Positions 47,642-59,712 of a DNA stretch of 64,000 nucleotides are shown here, piece by piece. Position 1 is the first letter of the stretch; each line of letters starts with the position of its first letter. A program made the translations under genes and the position numbers. A model generated the notes under the pieces. The model saw only the letters and a program-made list of their open reading frames with translations. It did not search any database and was not told where the DNA came from. The stretch is from Serratia liquefaciens ATCC 27592 (GTDB taxonomy: Bacteria > Pseudomonadota > Gammaproteobacteria > Enterobacterales > Enterobacteriaceae). The stretch spans positions 3,658,001 through 3,722,000 of the forward strand of contig NC_021741.1 in the NCBI RefSeq assembly GCF_000422085.1. Direction: 5' to 3'.

Positions 47642-47856
47642 TCAACTTTTCTTCAGCGGCTTGACCAGGTGGTCGAGCCCTTCGATTTTAATCGCCAGCG
47701 TCATTTCCATCAGCATGCCGAGTTTGCCGTTCGGGAACTCCCCCTTGCGAGCAAACCACAGCAGGTACTCCTCGGGCAGGTCAATCAGCACCCGCCCCTG
47801 GTATTTGCCGAACGGCATCACGGTGTTGGCGATTTCCAGCAGGTTTTCTTTTTCCA

Positions 47857-47857
<1 letters not shown>
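47642..47857 (-). CDS. ypeB: DUF3820 protein YpeB
   Basis: 71 aa, MPFGKYQGRVLIDLPEEYLLWFARKGEFPNGKLG-type core of DUF3820. E. coli has the same small gene (ypeB) directly after ligA. Its ATG shares a base with the ligA stop (TGATG), so it is translated with ligA. Function unknown; co-expression suggests a DNA-related role but nothing in the sequence shows it. Confidence 0.9.
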
Positions 47858-49881
<2,024 letters not shown>

Positions 49882-49894
49882 TCACCATCAAAGA

Positions 49895-49920
49895 TAAAAA
49901 ACCCCCGGCAGGCGGGGGCT
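49895..49920 (-). terminator. Terminator between zipA and ligA
   Basis: On the minus strand, CCCCCG / CGGGGG stem followed by a six-T run; it sits after the zipA stop and before the ligA ATG. Confidence 0.8.
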
Positions 49921-49956
49921 TTGTTGTTACGGATGTTCAGTGCGCGTAGCAGCCGT

Positions 49957-50955
49957 TTAGTCGTTGTTATCCAACACTTCACGAATGCGCGCTTTGTAGG
50001 TTTCCAGCTTCTGCGGGGTCATCATGCGGCGCTCGTCGTCCAGCACCACACCACCCACGTCGTCGGCGATCCGCTGTGCCGACTGCAGCATCAGCTTGAA
50101 GTTCTGATTAGCGTCGCCATACGACGGCACCATCATGAACATCGATACGCCCGGCGTCGAGAAATCGGACATCATCTCAGGATCAAAAGACCCTGGTTTA
50201 ACCATATTCGCCAGGCTAAACAGCACAGGACCGCTGCCTGCCGGACTGATATGGCGATGGAAGATGCCCATTTCGCCAAACTGGAAGCCCGCCTGCAGCA
50301 CGCTCTGCAGCAGAACTTCGCCGCCGATTACGCCACCCTGATGTGCGGTAACGTGCAGCACCAGTACGGTTTCTTTCAGTTTTGCCGGTTTGACGGCAGC
50401 AGGTGCAGGCTGAGGCTCGTGCACCACCGCTGGCTTCTCTTCCGGCTGTGGCTGATGAGCAGGTTCGGCGTGGAACGCCGGCTCCGCTGCATGCGCCACT
50501 GGCGGCAGATCGTCAACGCGCGGTTCACGGCGCGGCGCAGGCTGCTGCGGCTCGTCGTCTTCATCCTGCGCGTAGTTGTCCAGCAGGATGTCATCATAAT
50601 CCGGTCGCTGAGACAGCGGTGGCGGAGACTGATGAGCAGCCGGTTGAACGGCACGCGGTGCTGGCTCAGCCGCCGGAGCGGGCTTGGGCGCAACCACGGG
50701 TTCTTCGCGAGCGGCATCAAAATGACCAAAGGACGGCTCATCTTGCGGGTGAGCGGAGCGTACACGCACCTCTCCCACGCCTTCATCGAGATCGTCGATC
50801 GGGGATTGTTCACGTTCCTTTTTGGAACGTTTGGCTGGGCGATCGCGAAAAAGCGATGAGCGTTCCTTACGACTGGTCCAAAGACCGTGCAATAACAACG
50901 CTATTATGGCGATCGCGCCAACAACGATTAATATCAGACGCAAATCCTGCATCAT
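49957..50955 (-). CDS. zipA: Cell division protein ZipA
   Basis: 332 aa (E. coli 328). A single N-terminal membrane segment ([22 protein letters not shown]), a basic region, then a long P/Q/A/E-rich linker (about residues 60-185), and a C-terminal FtsZ-binding domain ([21 protein letters not shown]...GMMQ-type ending [20 protein letters not shown]). It tethers FtsZ to the membrane. The start at 50955 (MMQDLRLIL) is invariant in the family; 24 upstream codons are rejected. Divergent from cysZ, as in E. coli. Confidence 0.96.
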   Translation of the reverse strand: MMQDLRLILIVVGAIAIIALLLHGLWTSRKERSSLFRDRPAKRSKKEREQSPIDDLDEGVGEVRVRSAHPQDEPSFGHFDAAREEPVVAPKPAPAAEPAPRAVQPAAHQSPPPLSQRPDYDDILLDNYAQDEDDEPQQPAPRREPRVDDLPPVAHAAEPAFHAEPAHQPQPEEKPAVVHEPQPAPAAVKPAKLKETVLVLHVTAHQGGVIGGEVLLQSVLQAGFQFGEMGIFHRHISPAGSGPVLFSLANMVKPGSFDPEMMSDFSTPGVSMFMMVPSYGDANQNFKLMLQSAQRIADDVGGVVLDDERRMMTPQKLETYKARIREVLDNND

Positions 50956-51176
50956 TGCTATCTCTGTTGTTCCAATACATTGCCACCGCGGCAAACATTC
51001 ACTCTTTAACTCTATTTGCCCAAGCACACAAGTGCAAGTCCGTGCTGAACTTTATGCCAATAAAGATGATTATTCTGCCTTTTTTTGCTGTTTTTTCAGC
51101 CAATGTCACCCTAGCCAGTAGAAAATCATCCCGATATGATAGCGATGCCTGTTCAGACAAAGAGATAACTTAAGAT

Positions 51177-51938
51177 ATGTCCTATTCGCAGTCACCTTCT
51201 CACTCCACCAGCGGCCTTCATTATTTTGCCGAAGGCTGGCGCCTGATTTCACGCCCGGGGATTAAACGCTATGTCGTCTTGCCGTTACTGGTCAACGTGC
51301 TGTTGATGGGATCCGCCTTCTGGTGGCTGTTCAGTCAGCTTGGTGACTGGATCCCTAGCATGATGAGCCATGTGCCGACCTGGCTGCAGTGGCTAAGCTA
51401 CGTTTTGTGGCCTCTGGCGGTGATTTCCGTCCTGTTGGTGTTCAGCTATCTGTTCAGCACCATTACCAACCTGATTGCCGCCCCGTTCTGTGGCTTGCTG
51501 GCCGAACAGTTGGAAGGCAGCCTGACCGGCAAACCGCTGCCGGATACCGGCATTTTTGGCATTGTGAAAGATCTGCCGCGCATTATGGCGCGCGAATGGC
51601 GCAAGCTGGCCTACTACCTGCCGCGCGCGCTGGTGCTGTTGATACTCTATTTCATCCCGGGCATCGGCCAAACGGTGGCGCCGGTGCTGTGGTTCCTGTT
51701 CAGCGCCTGGATGTTGGCCATCCAGTATTGCGACTACCCGTTCGATAACCATAAGGTAAGCTTTGCCGATATGCGTCGCGCGCTGCGCCAGCATAAAACC
51801 GACAACCTGCAGTTTGGCGCCATGGTCAGCCTGTTCACCATGATCCCCATCCTTAACCTGGTGATCCTGCCGGTCGCGGTTTGCGGTGCCACCGCCATGT
51901 GGGTCGATCGTTATCGCCCACAATTCGTCCGTTCCTGA
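51177..51938 (+). CDS. cysZ: Sulfate permease CysZ
   Basis: 253 aa, E. coli CysZ length. Membrane protein with [28 protein letters not shown] near the start, [18 protein letters not shown] near residue 95 and [18 protein letters not shown] near residue 185. It imports sulfate for assimilation. A weak Shine-Dalgarno (AGATAAC-like) precedes the ATG. A stem (GGGCGC/GCGCCC) follows the gene at 51976-51996 before cysK. Confidence 0.95.
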   Translation: MSYSQSPSHSTSGLHYFAEGWRLISRPGIKRYVVLPLLVNVLLMGSAFWWLFSQLGDWIPSMMSHVPTWLQWLSYVLWPLAVISVLLVFSYLFSTITNLIAAPFCGLLAEQLEGSLTGKPLPDTGIFGIVKDLPRIMAREWRKLAYYLPRALVLLILYFIPGIGQTVAPVLWFLFSAWMLAIQYCDYPFDNHKVSFADMRRALRQHKTDNLQFGAMVSLFTMIPILNLVILPVAVCGATAMWVDRYRPQFVRS

Positions 51939-51976
51939 GCCGTTTTATTGGCCGCATTACGATTAATTCTTCGACA

Positions 51977-51996
51977 GGGCGCGCAATTTGCGCCCT
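51977..51996 (+). terminator. Hairpin after cysZ
   Basis: AGGGCGC-GCAATTT-GCGCCCT stem followed by TATCCTT; a weak T-run, so a probable but not strong terminator. Confidence 0.55.
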
Positions 51997-52122
51997 TATC
52001 CTTGTGCTTAAAACTTATTTCCTAATAACATATAGATATACCAATTCTTTACTTCCCTGCCGGTACTGTTAGCGTATGCTTTCGACGTTCCCCACATTTT
52101 TCATAGAGTTAAAGGACGGGCT

Positions 52123-53091
52123 ATGAGCAAGATATATGAAGACAACTCATTAACAATCGGCCATACGCCGCTGGTTCGTCTGAACCGTATCGGCAACGGA
52201 CGCATTCTGGCCAAGGTTGAATCACGCAACCCCAGCTTTAGCGTTAAATGCCGCATCGGTGCCAATATGATTTGGGACGCAGAAAAACGTGGCATTTTGG
52301 TCGCCGGTAAAGAACTGGTGGAGCCGACCAGCGGCAACACCGGCATCGCGCTGGCGTTCGTCGCCGCGGCGCGTGGCTACAAGCTGACGCTGACCATGCC
52401 GGAAACCATGAGCATCGAACGCCGCAAGCTGCTTAAAGCGCTGGGCGCCAACCTGGTACTGACCGAAGGTGCAAAAGGCATGAAGGGCGCGATCGCCAAG
52501 GCGGAAGAAATCGTCGCCGCCGATCCGAACCGCTACATCATCCTGCAGCAGTTCAGCAACCCGGCTAACCCGGCGATCCACGAACAAACTACCGGCCCGG
52601 AAATCTGGGACGACACCGATGGCGAAGTTGACGTATTCATCTCCGGCGTCGGTACCGGCGGCACGCTGACCGGTGTCAGCCGCTACATCAAAAACACCAA
52701 GGGCAAGGCGATCACCACCGTGGCGGTGGAGCCAACCGATTCACCGGTCATCAGCCAGGCGCTGGCGGGTGAAGAAATCAAACCGGGCCCGCACAAAATT
52801 CAGGGCATCGGCGCAGGCTTTATCCCCGGCAACCTGGATCTCGATCTGGTGGACCGCGTGGAACAAATCACCAACGACGAGGCCATCAGCATGGCGCGCC
52901 GCCTGATGGACGAAGAAGGCATCCTGGCGGGCATTTCCTCCGGTGCCGCGGTAGCCGCAGCGGTGAAATTGGCCGAAGAACCGGCGTTCGCCGACAAAAC
53001 CATCGTGGTGATTTTGCCGTCTTCCGGCGAACGTTATTTGAGCACCGCCCTGTTCGCCGATTTGTTCACCGAGCAAGAATTGCAACAGTAG
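52123..53091 (+). CDS. cysK: Cysteine synthase A
   Basis: 322 aa, E. coli CysK 323. PLP enzyme joining sulfide to O-acetylserine; K42 carries PLP ([11 protein letters not shown]), [11 protein letters not shown] follows near residue 68, and [16 protein letters not shown] near 175 binds the phosphate. Its role is complemented by cysM further downstream in the window. Followed by a strong terminator. In E. coli the gene is CysB-activated; no CysB site was picked out here. Confidence 0.97.
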   Translation: MSKIYEDNSLTIGHTPLVRLNRIGNGRILAKVESRNPSFSVKCRIGANMIWDAEKRGILVAGKELVEPTSGNTGIALAFVAAARGYKLTLTMPETMSIERRKLLKALGANLVLTEGAKGMKGAIAKAEEIVAADPNRYIILQQFSNPANPAIHEQTTGPEIWDDTDGEVDVFISGVGTGGTLTGVSRYIKNTKGKAITTVAVEPTDSPVISQALAGEEIKPGPHKIQGIGAGFIPGNLDLDLVDRVEQITNDEAISMARRLMDEEGILAGISSGAAVAAAVKLAEEPAFADKTIVVILPSSGERYLSTALFADLFTEQELQQ

Positions 53092-53113
53092 TGCCAGCCG
53101 CGCATAAATCGCT

Positions 53114-53141
53114 AAAAAAGCACCTTTCGGGGTGCTTTTTT
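53114..53141 (+). terminator. cysK terminator
   Basis: AAAAAAGCACC / GGTGCTTTTTT stem with a TTTCG loop, 22 bp after the cysK stop. Confidence 0.9.
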
Positions 53142-53486
53142 GTGGGCTGGATCAAAGTTTATAGCAGTCAAAGATTGATTTTACCCGTCAGCTTTAGTAT
53201 TTAACGGTGCATTATTTCGATGCGCAAAATTAATCGCCCTTCATTTCTTGTTTAGGCTGAATCGATTTACTCATTTGTCGCTGATGCGTTAAACACGGCA
53301 TAATGAAGCGCGGATTGAAACGACGGCGGAAGCCAAATTTTTTGATCTGAAGTGCCAAACTCGTCGTTTTCTGTTGCATCAATGCTCGCCCCTGTACCAT
53401 AGTCAGGCGCTAACCAGACAAGCTAAAGTCATACCCTTGGGCTAAACTTTAGCTCCACGACACACCAATAAGTTGGGGAAACATCA
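53142..53486. other. Upstream region of the pts operon
   Basis: 345 bp without a gene. By E. coli analogy it should hold the ptsH promoters under CRP/Mlc control. I could not pick out a convincing CRP or Mlc site by eye. The last bases carry GTTGGGGAAACATCA, the ptsH ribosome-binding region. Confidence 0.5.
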
Positions 53487-53744
53487 ATGTTCCAGCAAGA
53501 AGTTACTATTACCGCTCCGAATGGTCTGCACACTCGCCCTGCCGCTCAGTTCGTTAAAGAAGCCAAAGGCTTCACTTCTGACATCACCGTGACCTCTAAC
53601 GGGAAAAGCGCCAGCGCCAAAAGCCTGTTCAAACTGCAAACTCTGGGGCTGACTCAAGGGACCGTAGTGACCATCTCCGCTGAAGGTGAAGACGAGCAGA
53701 AAGCCGTTGAGCACTTGGTAAAACTGATGGCAGAGCTTGAGTAA
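53487..53744 (+). CDS. ptsH: PTS phosphocarrier protein HPr
   Basis: 85 aa, as in E. coli. Phospho-accepting H15 in [11 protein letters not shown], and the serine-46 region [13 protein letters not shown]. It passes phosphate from enzyme I to sugar-specific IIA proteins. First gene of ptsH-ptsI-crr, 46 bp before ptsI. Confidence 0.98.
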   Translation: MFQQEVTITAPNGLHTRPAAQFVKEAKGFTSDITVTSNGKSASAKSLFKLQTLGLTQGTVVTISAEGEDEQKAVEHLVKLMAELE

Positions 53745-53790
53745 TCGGCCCGTCTTCTTAGTTAACACCAGTCAAGAGTAAGGTAGGGTT

Positions 53791-55518
53791 ATGATTTCAG
53801 GCATTTTAGTATCACCGGGTATCGCTTTTGGTAAGGCTCTCCTACTGAAAGAAGATGAAATTGTCATCAACCGGAAGAAAATCTCTGCAGATGATGTAGA
53901 GCAGGAAGTCTCACGTTTTCTTGCCGGCCGCGCCAAAGCGTCCGAGCAGTTGGAAGCGATCAAGACCAAAGCTGGCGAAACCTTCGGCGAAGAGAAAGAA
54001 GCTATCTTCGAAGGCCACATCATGCTGTTGGAAGACGAAGAGCTTGAGCAGGAAATCATAGCCCTAATCAAAGATGAGTTGGCTTCTGCAGACGCTGCGG
54101 CCTACACCATCATCGAAGGCCAGGCGAAAGCACTGGAAGAACTTGACGATGAATACCTGAAAGAGCGTGCGGCCGACGTACGCGACATCGGTAAACGCCT
54201 GCTGCAGAACATTCTGGGCCTGGCGATCGTCGATCTGAGCGCCATCCAGGACGAAGTTATCCTGGTCGCTACCGATTTGACCCCGTCTGAGACCGCACAG
54301 TTGAACCTGGACAAAGTGCTGGGCTTCATTACCGATCTCGGCGGCCGGACTTCCCACACCTCCATCATGGCTCGCTCCCTGGAATTGCCGGCAATTGTAG
54401 GCACCAGCGACGTGACCAAGCAGGTGAAGAACGACGACTATCTGATTCTGGATGCGGTTAACAACAAAATTTACGTTAACCCGACCGCTGACGTTATCGA
54501 TCAGCTGAAAGCCGAACAGAACCAGTACGTCACCGAGAAAAACGATCTGGCCAAGCTGAAAGATCTGCCGGCGATTACGCTGGACGGTCATCAGGTTGAA
54601 GTCTGTGCCAACATCGGTACCGTGCGCGACGTCGCCGGTGCAGAGCGCAACGGCGCAGAAGGTGTTGGCCTGTATCGTACCGAATTCCTGTTCATGGACC
54701 GCGATTCACTGCCGACTGAAGACGAGCAGTTCCAGGCTTACAAAGCCGTTGCGGAAGCCATGGGCTCACAGGCCGTGATCGTCCGTACCATGGACATCGG
54801 CGGCGACAAAGACCTGCCGTACATGAACCTGCCGAAAGAAGAGAACCCGTTCCTCGGCTGGCGCGCGATTCGTATCGCCATGGACCGCAGAGAAATCCTG
54901 CACGCGCAACTGCGCGCCATCCTGCGCGCTTCCGCGTTCGGCAAACTGCGCATCATGTTCCCGATGATCATTTCCGTGGAAGAAGTCCGCGATCTGAAAG
55001 GTGAAATCGAGACGCTGAAGGCGCAGCTGCGTGAAGAATCCAAGGCCTTTGACGAGACCATTGAAGTGGGCGTAATGGTGGAAACACCGGCCGCGGCAGT
55101 GATTGCTCATCACCTGGCGAAAGAAGTCGACTTCTTTAGTATTGGGACAAACGATCTAACCCAGTATACTCTGGCGGTAGATCGCGGCAATGAGCTGATT
55201 TCTCATCTCTATAACCCGATGTCCCCATCAGTGCTTGGCCTGATCAAACAGGTTATTGATGCATCTCATGCAGAAGGCAAGTGGACCGGTATGTGCGGTG
55301 AACTGGCTGGCGATGAGCGTGCTACACTGTTGTTATTGGGCATGGGGCTGGATGAGTTCAGCATGAGTGCGATTTCAATCCCGCGCATCAAGAAAATTAT
55401 TCGTAATACTAATTTCGAAGATGTGAAGGCGTTGGCAGCGCAAGCCTTGGCACAGCCAACGGCGCAAGATCTGATGAATTGCGTGAATAAATTCATCGAA
55501 GAAAAGACGCTCTGCTAA
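53791..55518 (+). CDS. ptsI: PTS enzyme I
   Basis: 575 aa, as in E. coli. The phospho-histidine lies in [18 protein letters not shown] near residue 189; the PEP-binding TIM barrel carries [24 protein letters not shown], and the active cysteine in [10 protein letters not shown] near 502. It starts PEP-dependent sugar phosphorylation. AAGGTAGGG precedes the ATG. Between ptsH and crr in one operon. Confidence 0.98.
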   Translation: MISGILVSPGIAFGKALLLKEDEIVINRKKISADDVEQEVSRFLAGRAKASEQLEAIKTKAGETFGEEKEAIFEGHIMLLEDEELEQEIIALIKDELASADAAAYTIIEGQAKALEELDDEYLKERAADVRDIGKRLLQNILGLAIVDLSAIQDEVILVATDLTPSETAQLNLDKVLGFITDLGGRTSHTSIMARSLELPAIVGTSDVTKQVKNDDYLILDAVNNKIYVNPTADVIDQLKAEQNQYVTEKNDLAKLKDLPAITLDGHQVEVCANIGTVRDVAGAERNGAEGVGLYRTEFLFMDRDSLPTEDEQFQAYKAVAEAMGSQAVIVRTMDIGGDKDLPYMNLPKEENPFLGWRAIRIAMDRREILHAQLRAILRASAFGKLRIMFPMIISVEEVRDLKGEIETLKAQLREESKAFDETIEVGVMVETPAAAVIAHHLAKEVDFFSIGTNDLTQYTLAVDRGNELISHLYNPMSPSVLGLIKQVIDASHAEGKWTGMCGELAGDERATLLLLGMGLDEFSMSAISIPRIKKIIRNTNFEDVKALAAQALAQPTAQDLMNCVNKFIEEKTLC

Positions 55519-55567
55519 ACTTCCACGACACTGGAACGCCGCCCAATTTAATGCTTAGGAGAAGATC

Positions 55568-56077
55568 ATGGGTTTGTTCGATAAACTGAAATCTCTGGTT
55601 TCTGATGACAAGAAAGACACGGGCACTATCGAGATCGTAGCTCCACTTTCTGGCGAAATCGTTAATATCGAAGATGTGCCTGACGTAGTATTTGCTGAAA
55701 AAATCGTTGGCGACGGTATTGCCATCAAACCTACCGGCAACAAAATGGTTGCCCCGGTTGACGGTACTATCGGTAAAATTTTCGAAACCAACCATGCTTT
55801 CTCTATCGAATCCGACAGCGGCATCGAGCTGTTTGTCCACTTCGGTATCGACACCGTTGAACTGAAAGGCGAAGGCTTCAAACGCATCGCTGAAGAAGGC
55901 CAGCGCGTCAAGAAAGGTGACGTCGTTATCGAGTTCAACCTAGCCCTGCTGGAAGAGAAAGCCAAGTCTATCCTGACGCCGGTGGTTATCTCCAACATGG
56001 ACGAGATCAAAGAGCTGATCAAACTGACCGGTAACGTAACCGTTGGTGAGACCCCAATCATCCGCATCAAGAAGTAA
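55568..56077 (+). CDS. crr: PTS glucose-specific enzyme IIA
   Basis: 169 aa, E. coli length. H91 in [15 protein letters not shown] is the phosphorylated histidine, with H76 in the preceding [11 protein letters not shown] region. It donates phosphate to glucose IIBC and regulates adenylate cyclase and inducer uptake. AGGAGAAG precedes the ATG. Last gene of the pts operon, followed by a strong hairpin. Confidence 0.98.
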   Translation: MGLFDKLKSLVSDDKKDTGTIEIVAPLSGEIVNIEDVPDVVFAEKIVGDGIAIKPTGNKMVAPVDGTIGKIFETNHAFSIESDSGIELFVHFGIDTVELKGEGFKRIAEEGQRVKKGDVVIEFNLALLEEKAKSILTPVVISNMDEIKELIKLTGNVTVGETPIIRIKK

Positions 56078-56093
56078 TTGCGAATGAAATAAG

Positions 56094-56120
56094 AACGGCG
56101 CCCTTGGCGCCGTTTTTTTA
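56094..56120 (+). terminator. Terminator of ptsHI-crr
   Basis: AACGGCGCC-CTT-GGCGCCGTT followed by T5A, 17 bp after the crr stop. Confidence 0.9.
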
Positions 56121-56209
56121 TGTCACCAGGCTGAACCAGTACCTACTGCACGTACGCTCCGAGGCATATTCAAACTGCCTGTGCCGATAACGCCTATTGC
56201 ACAACTGAG

Positions 56210-56342
56210 AATACCCAACGAATTTCGAATTGCAGCCAGGCGGCAAGCGGGTGAATCCCCAGGAGCTTACTCAAGTAAGTGACTGGTGTGCGCACGAGCA
56301 GCCAATCAACAACGCGGCGGTTCTAAAGGCGAAGGGTATTAT
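56210..56342. repeat. ERIC element
   Basis: About 130 bp with inverted ends (ATACCC ... GGGTAT). It contains GTGAATCCCCAGGAGCTTAC and CAAGTAAGTGACTGG, the standard ERIC core (the ERIC-PCR primer sites); the right core half is diverged (GTGTGCGC rather than GGTGAGCG). Its right end touches the stop codon of the histidine kinase gene. Bases 56121-56209 hold nothing recognised. Confidence 0.9.
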
Positions 56343-57664
56343 TACTGCCAACGCGGAATGCGCAGAGTAATCACCAACCCTTCCTGTTCGCCGTTGCGCG
56401 CCTCAACCTGTCCGCCATGTGCCAGCACCACCTTGCGGGTGATCGCCAGTCCCAGTCCGTAACCCTTGCCCGACATCGACGATTTTACCCTGACGAACGG
56501 ATCAAAGATGCTGGAAAGCTTCGACTCTTCTACCCCAGGCCCCTGATCGCTGACCTCTATTTGGAACAGTTGGTCGATTCGCGTCAACACCACCGTCACC
56601 CGCTGACCATGGCTGGAGAAACGTAACGCGTTGCGCACGATATTATCCACCGCGCGCCGCATCAGCTCGGCATTGCCCTTAACGGTATATTCCACGTCCG
56701 AACTGGCCTGCAGCACAATCTCGACGCCAGGGATTTGCGCTTCGTAACGCGCGTCGCTCACTACCGCATCCACCAGCCCGTACAGATCGAAATACTCTTC
56801 GTCCGGCAGACTGTTGCTCTCGGCACGTGACAGCGCCAACAGTTCGCCAATCATTTTATCCAGCCGCCCCGCTTCATGCTCAATGCGTTGCAGCGAGTTC
56901 TCGACGTTGCCTGCATTTTGCCGCGCCAGGCCAATGGCCAACTGCAACCGGGCTAACGGTGAACGAAGCTCGTGCGAAACGTCGTGCAGCAACTGTTCGC
57001 GGGCGCTGACCAACAGCTCCAGCCGTTCGGCCATGCTGTCAAAATCGCGCGCTACCTCGGACAGTTCATCATGCCGCCGGCGCATCGCCGGGAACAAACG
57101 CACCGATAAGTCGCCCTGAGCTACGCGGTCAAAACCATCGCGCAGCTTACGCATCGGCCGGGTCAGGTTCCAGGCCAGCACCGTACTGAACAGCAGCCCC
57201 GCCAGCCCCCCCACCCAAAGCATCGGCATAGGGATATTGAACACGTGCGGACGCCGGTTCGGGCTATATTCTTCCCGCAGGGCCCGCATGTCGTAACTCA
57301 ACAGATAGCCCGTGCCACCCGAATCTTTCACCCACGCAGTCACCTCTTTTAACCTGCGGCGCCCCTCAAATACCGGTTCCTCCGCTGCAGGCGGCTGCGC
57401 CATCGGCGTTACGGACAACAAGCGCCGGTCATCATCCGACCAGTCTTTCAGCATGGCATTCAATGCCGGCAGTCCGCCCTCGCGCAATTGGGTGGCGGCC
57501 GAAGTCAGTTGCAGCGTAACCGCACGCCGGGCCATCGCGTTTTCCGGCGGTTCATAGCGATCGCCATACAAAGAAAAAGCGACCCACAGCGCCTGGGTCA
57601 TGATGATAAAGGTCAGCCAGAAGCCGAGCAGGATTTTCCAGAATAGTCTTCCGCGCATGGCCAT
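56342..57664 (-). CDS. Sensor histidine kinase (CpxA-like)
   Basis: 440 aa. TM1 near residues 9-30, a periplasmic loop of about 115 residues, TM2 near 145-168, HAMP, then a HisKA domain with phospho-histidine H231 in VSHELRSPLARLQLA and a HATPase with NIVRNALRFS, DQGPGVEES and GYGLGLAI. It starts inside the response-regulator stop (TAATG). The CpxA-like arrangement suggests envelope sensing. Alternative: Serratia has a related RssA/RssB swarming system; the sequence alone cannot decide. Its 3' end abuts the ERIC element. Confidence 0.88.
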   Translation of the reverse strand: MAMRGRLFWKILLGFWLTFIIMTQALWVAFSLYGDRYEPPENAMARRAVTLQLTSAATQLREGGLPALNAMLKDWSDDDRRLLSVTPMAQPPAAEEPVFEGRRRLKEVTAWVKDSGGTGYLLSYDMRALREEYSPNRRPHVFNIPMPMLWVGGLAGLLFSTVLAWNLTRPMRKLRDGFDRVAQGDLSVRLFPAMRRRHDELSEVARDFDSMAERLELLVSAREQLLHDVSHELRSPLARLQLAIGLARQNAGNVENSLQRIEHEAGRLDKMIGELLALSRAESNSLPDEEYFDLYGLVDAVVSDARYEAQIPGVEIVLQASSDVEYTVKGNAELMRRAVDNIVRNALRFSSHGQRVTVVLTRIDQLFQIEVSDQGPGVEESKLSSIFDPFVRVKSSMSGKGYGLGLAITRKVVLAHGGQVEARNGEQEGLVITLRIPRWQ

Positions 57665-58344
57665 TACCGAATGCGGTAGCCGATGCTGCGCACCGTTTCA
57701 ATGCTGAGTGCATTATCCGTCAACGCCCCCAACTTCTGGCGAATATTGCTGATGTGAACGTCAACGCTGCGGTCATAGGCTTCGCGCGGGCGCCCCAACC
57801 CTTTTTCCGATAGCTCGTCTTTTGATACCACGCGTTCAGGCGCGCGCAGCAACAGCTCCAGCAAGTTGAATTCGGAAGCGGTCAGATCGAAAGGTTTACC
57901 GCGCCATTCGCTGCTGCGGGTCGATGGGTTGAGGGTCAACTCACCGAAGTTAATGGCAATTTCGTCGTCCACTTCTTCCGGGCGCTCGTCGAAACGACGC
58001 AGCACCGCACGCAGGCGTGCCACCAGCTCACGGGGATAGCATGGCTTGGGCATGTAGTCGTCGGCCCCCATCTCCAACCCGATGACCCGGTCGATATTGT
58101 CGCCTTTGGCCGTCAGCATAATGATTGGCATGCGGCTCTTTTTGCGCACGTCGCGCAGCACGTCGATGCCGCTCATGTCCGGCAGCATGATGTCGAGGAT
58201 CATTGCGGTGTAATCGCCAGACAGCGCGCCTTCCACGCCCGCTTTGCCGGTCAACACCAGCGTGGCATTGAAACCTTCGCCAGTCAGATATTCACTCAGC
58301 ATGGTGCCGAGCTCGAGGTCATCATCGACCAATAAAATTTTCAT
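57664..58344 (-). CDS. OmpR-family response regulator (CpxR-like)
   Basis: 226 aa. Receiver with LVDDDLELGTML, phospho-acceptor D51 in MILDIMLPDMSG and K in YMPKPCYP; C-terminal winged helix with ELSEKGLGRPREAYDRSVDVHISNIRQKLG, close to CpxR. It is translationally coupled to the kinase and divergent from a macAB-type operon (about 174 bp apart), so control of that exporter is plausible. It is not the canonical CpxR by sequence, so no symbol is given. Confidence 0.88.
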   Translation of the reverse strand: MKILLVDDDLELGTMLSEYLTGEGFNATLVLTGKAGVEGALSGDYTAMILDIMLPDMSGIDVLRDVRKKSRMPIIMLTAKGDNIDRVIGLEMGADDYMPKPCYPRELVARLRAVLRRFDERPEEVDDEIAINFGELTLNPSTRSSEWRGKPFDLTASEFNLLELLLRAPERVVSKDELSEKGLGRPREAYDRSVDVHISNIRQKLGALTDNALSIETVRSIGYRIR

Positions 58345-58518
58345 GCCTTACTCCTTCGCGGATTTTCGTCATTTTCACGCCTATTTGCCTGCTTCGCAGC
58401 CGGTTTTACTCAATCCTTACATATTCCTGAATGCCACTTAACCGCAGCCCGGCCGACGGCGCGTTAAATTAGTGCCAACAGATTTTCGCCACGCTTTATG
58501 CCAGGGAAGCTTCTCCTC

Positions 58519-59712
58519 ATGCCATCGTTTCAACGCTTAAAACGCTATCTGCCGCCCACTGTTATTGTGGCCGCTATCGCCCTATTTCTCTACTTCCGAT
58601 CCCACGACGCTACAGAAACACCCCGGTATATCACTGCGGTAGCGCAAACCCGTGACCTGGAACAAACGGTGCTGGCCGACGGTACGATAGAAGCGCAAAA
58701 ACAGGTTAGCGTCGGCGCTCAGGTATCGGGCCAGATTAAGGCCCTGTACGTGGCGCTGGGCGACAAAGTGCATAAAGGCCAGCGAGTGGCTGAGATTGAT
58801 GACTTAACCCAGCAGAACGCCCTGAGGGACGCGGAAGCGGCATTGAAGAACGTTCAGGCACAGCGCGCGTCCAAAATGGCGGCGCTGCACAACAATCAGC
58901 TGGTTTATCAGCGCCAGCAGGCCATAGTGGCGCGTGGCGTCGGGGTCCGCGCAGACTTGGACAGCGCTCAGGCTACTTTGATTTCCACCCGCGCCGATAT
59001 CAACGCGCTGGATGCGCAGATCATTCAGGCGCAAATCGCGGTCAACACCGCGCAGGTTAACCTCGGTTACACCAAAATCACCTCGCCGATCGACGGCACC
59101 ATCGTCGCGTTACCGGTAGAAGAAGGCCAAACGGTGAACGCGGTCCAAAGCGCCCCCACCATCGTCAAAGTCGCTCAGTTGGCGACCATGACTGTCGAAG
59201 CGCAAATATCCGAAGCTGATGTGGTCAAGGTGAAAACCGGCATGCCGGTCTATTTCACCATCCTCGGCGAACCGGGCAAGCGTTATAGCACCCAGCTGCG
59301 GGCCATAGAGCCGGCACCAGACTCGATCAACGACGAAACCACTTCGACCAGCACCAGCACGTCCAGCAGCACGTCCAGCTCCAGCACCGCAATTTACTAC
59401 AACGGCCTGTTTGATGTGGCAAACCCGGACGGCGCGCTGCGCATCTCAATGACTGCGCAGGTGTATATCGTGTTGGCCAAAGCGGAAAATGCGGTGGTGA
59501 TCCCCGCAACCGCGCTGGAAGGCGACTGGGTACAGGTGGTGGATAAGCAGGGCAATATCGCCCGCCGTCCGGTCAAGGTCGGTATCAATAACAACGTCGA
59601 CGCACAGATTATCAGCGGCGTGTTGACCGGTGAGAAAGTGATCGTCAGCCAGGCCAATGCCACGAGCCAAAGCCCCGCCCGTCGTATGGGCCCGCCACCG
59701 ATGGGGATGTGA
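58519..59712 (+). CDS. macA: MacA-like periplasmic adaptor of an ABC exporter
   Basis: 397 aa HlyD/RND-adaptor family. One N-terminal membrane anchor, then [30 protein letters not shown], an alpha-hairpin coiled coil (residues about 100-180), lipoyl and beta-barrel domains ([18 protein letters not shown]), as in E. coli MacA. The beta-barrel carries a Ser/Thr-only insert (residues about 273-290, bases 59335-59388) absent from E. coli MacA. The ATG at 58519 has AGGGAAG at a long spacing; an ATG seven codons earlier has none. Its stop overlaps macB. Confidence 0.9.
   Translation: MPSFQRLKRYLPPTVIVAAIALFLYFRSHDATETPRYITAVAQTRDLEQTVLADGTIEAQKQVSVGAQVSGQIKALYVALGDKVHKGQRVAEIDDLTQQNALRDAEAALKNVQAQRASKMAALHNNQLVYQRQQAIVARGVGVRADLDSAQATLISTRADINALDAQIIQAQIAVNTAQVNLGYTKITSPIDGTIVALPVEEGQTVNAVQSAPTIVKVAQLATMTVEAQISEADVVKVKTGMPVYFTILGEPGKRYSTQLRAIEPAPDSINDETTSTSTSTSSSTSSSSTAIYYNGLFDVANPDGALRISMTAQVYIVLAKAENAVVIPATALEGDWVQVVDKQGNIARRPVKVGINNNVDAQIISGVLTGEKVIVSQANATSQSPARRMGPPPMGM

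Noticed and set aside
53142..53486. CRP sites before ptsH
   Set aside because: Expected from E. coli, but no TGTGA-N6-TCACA-like match was convincing by eye.
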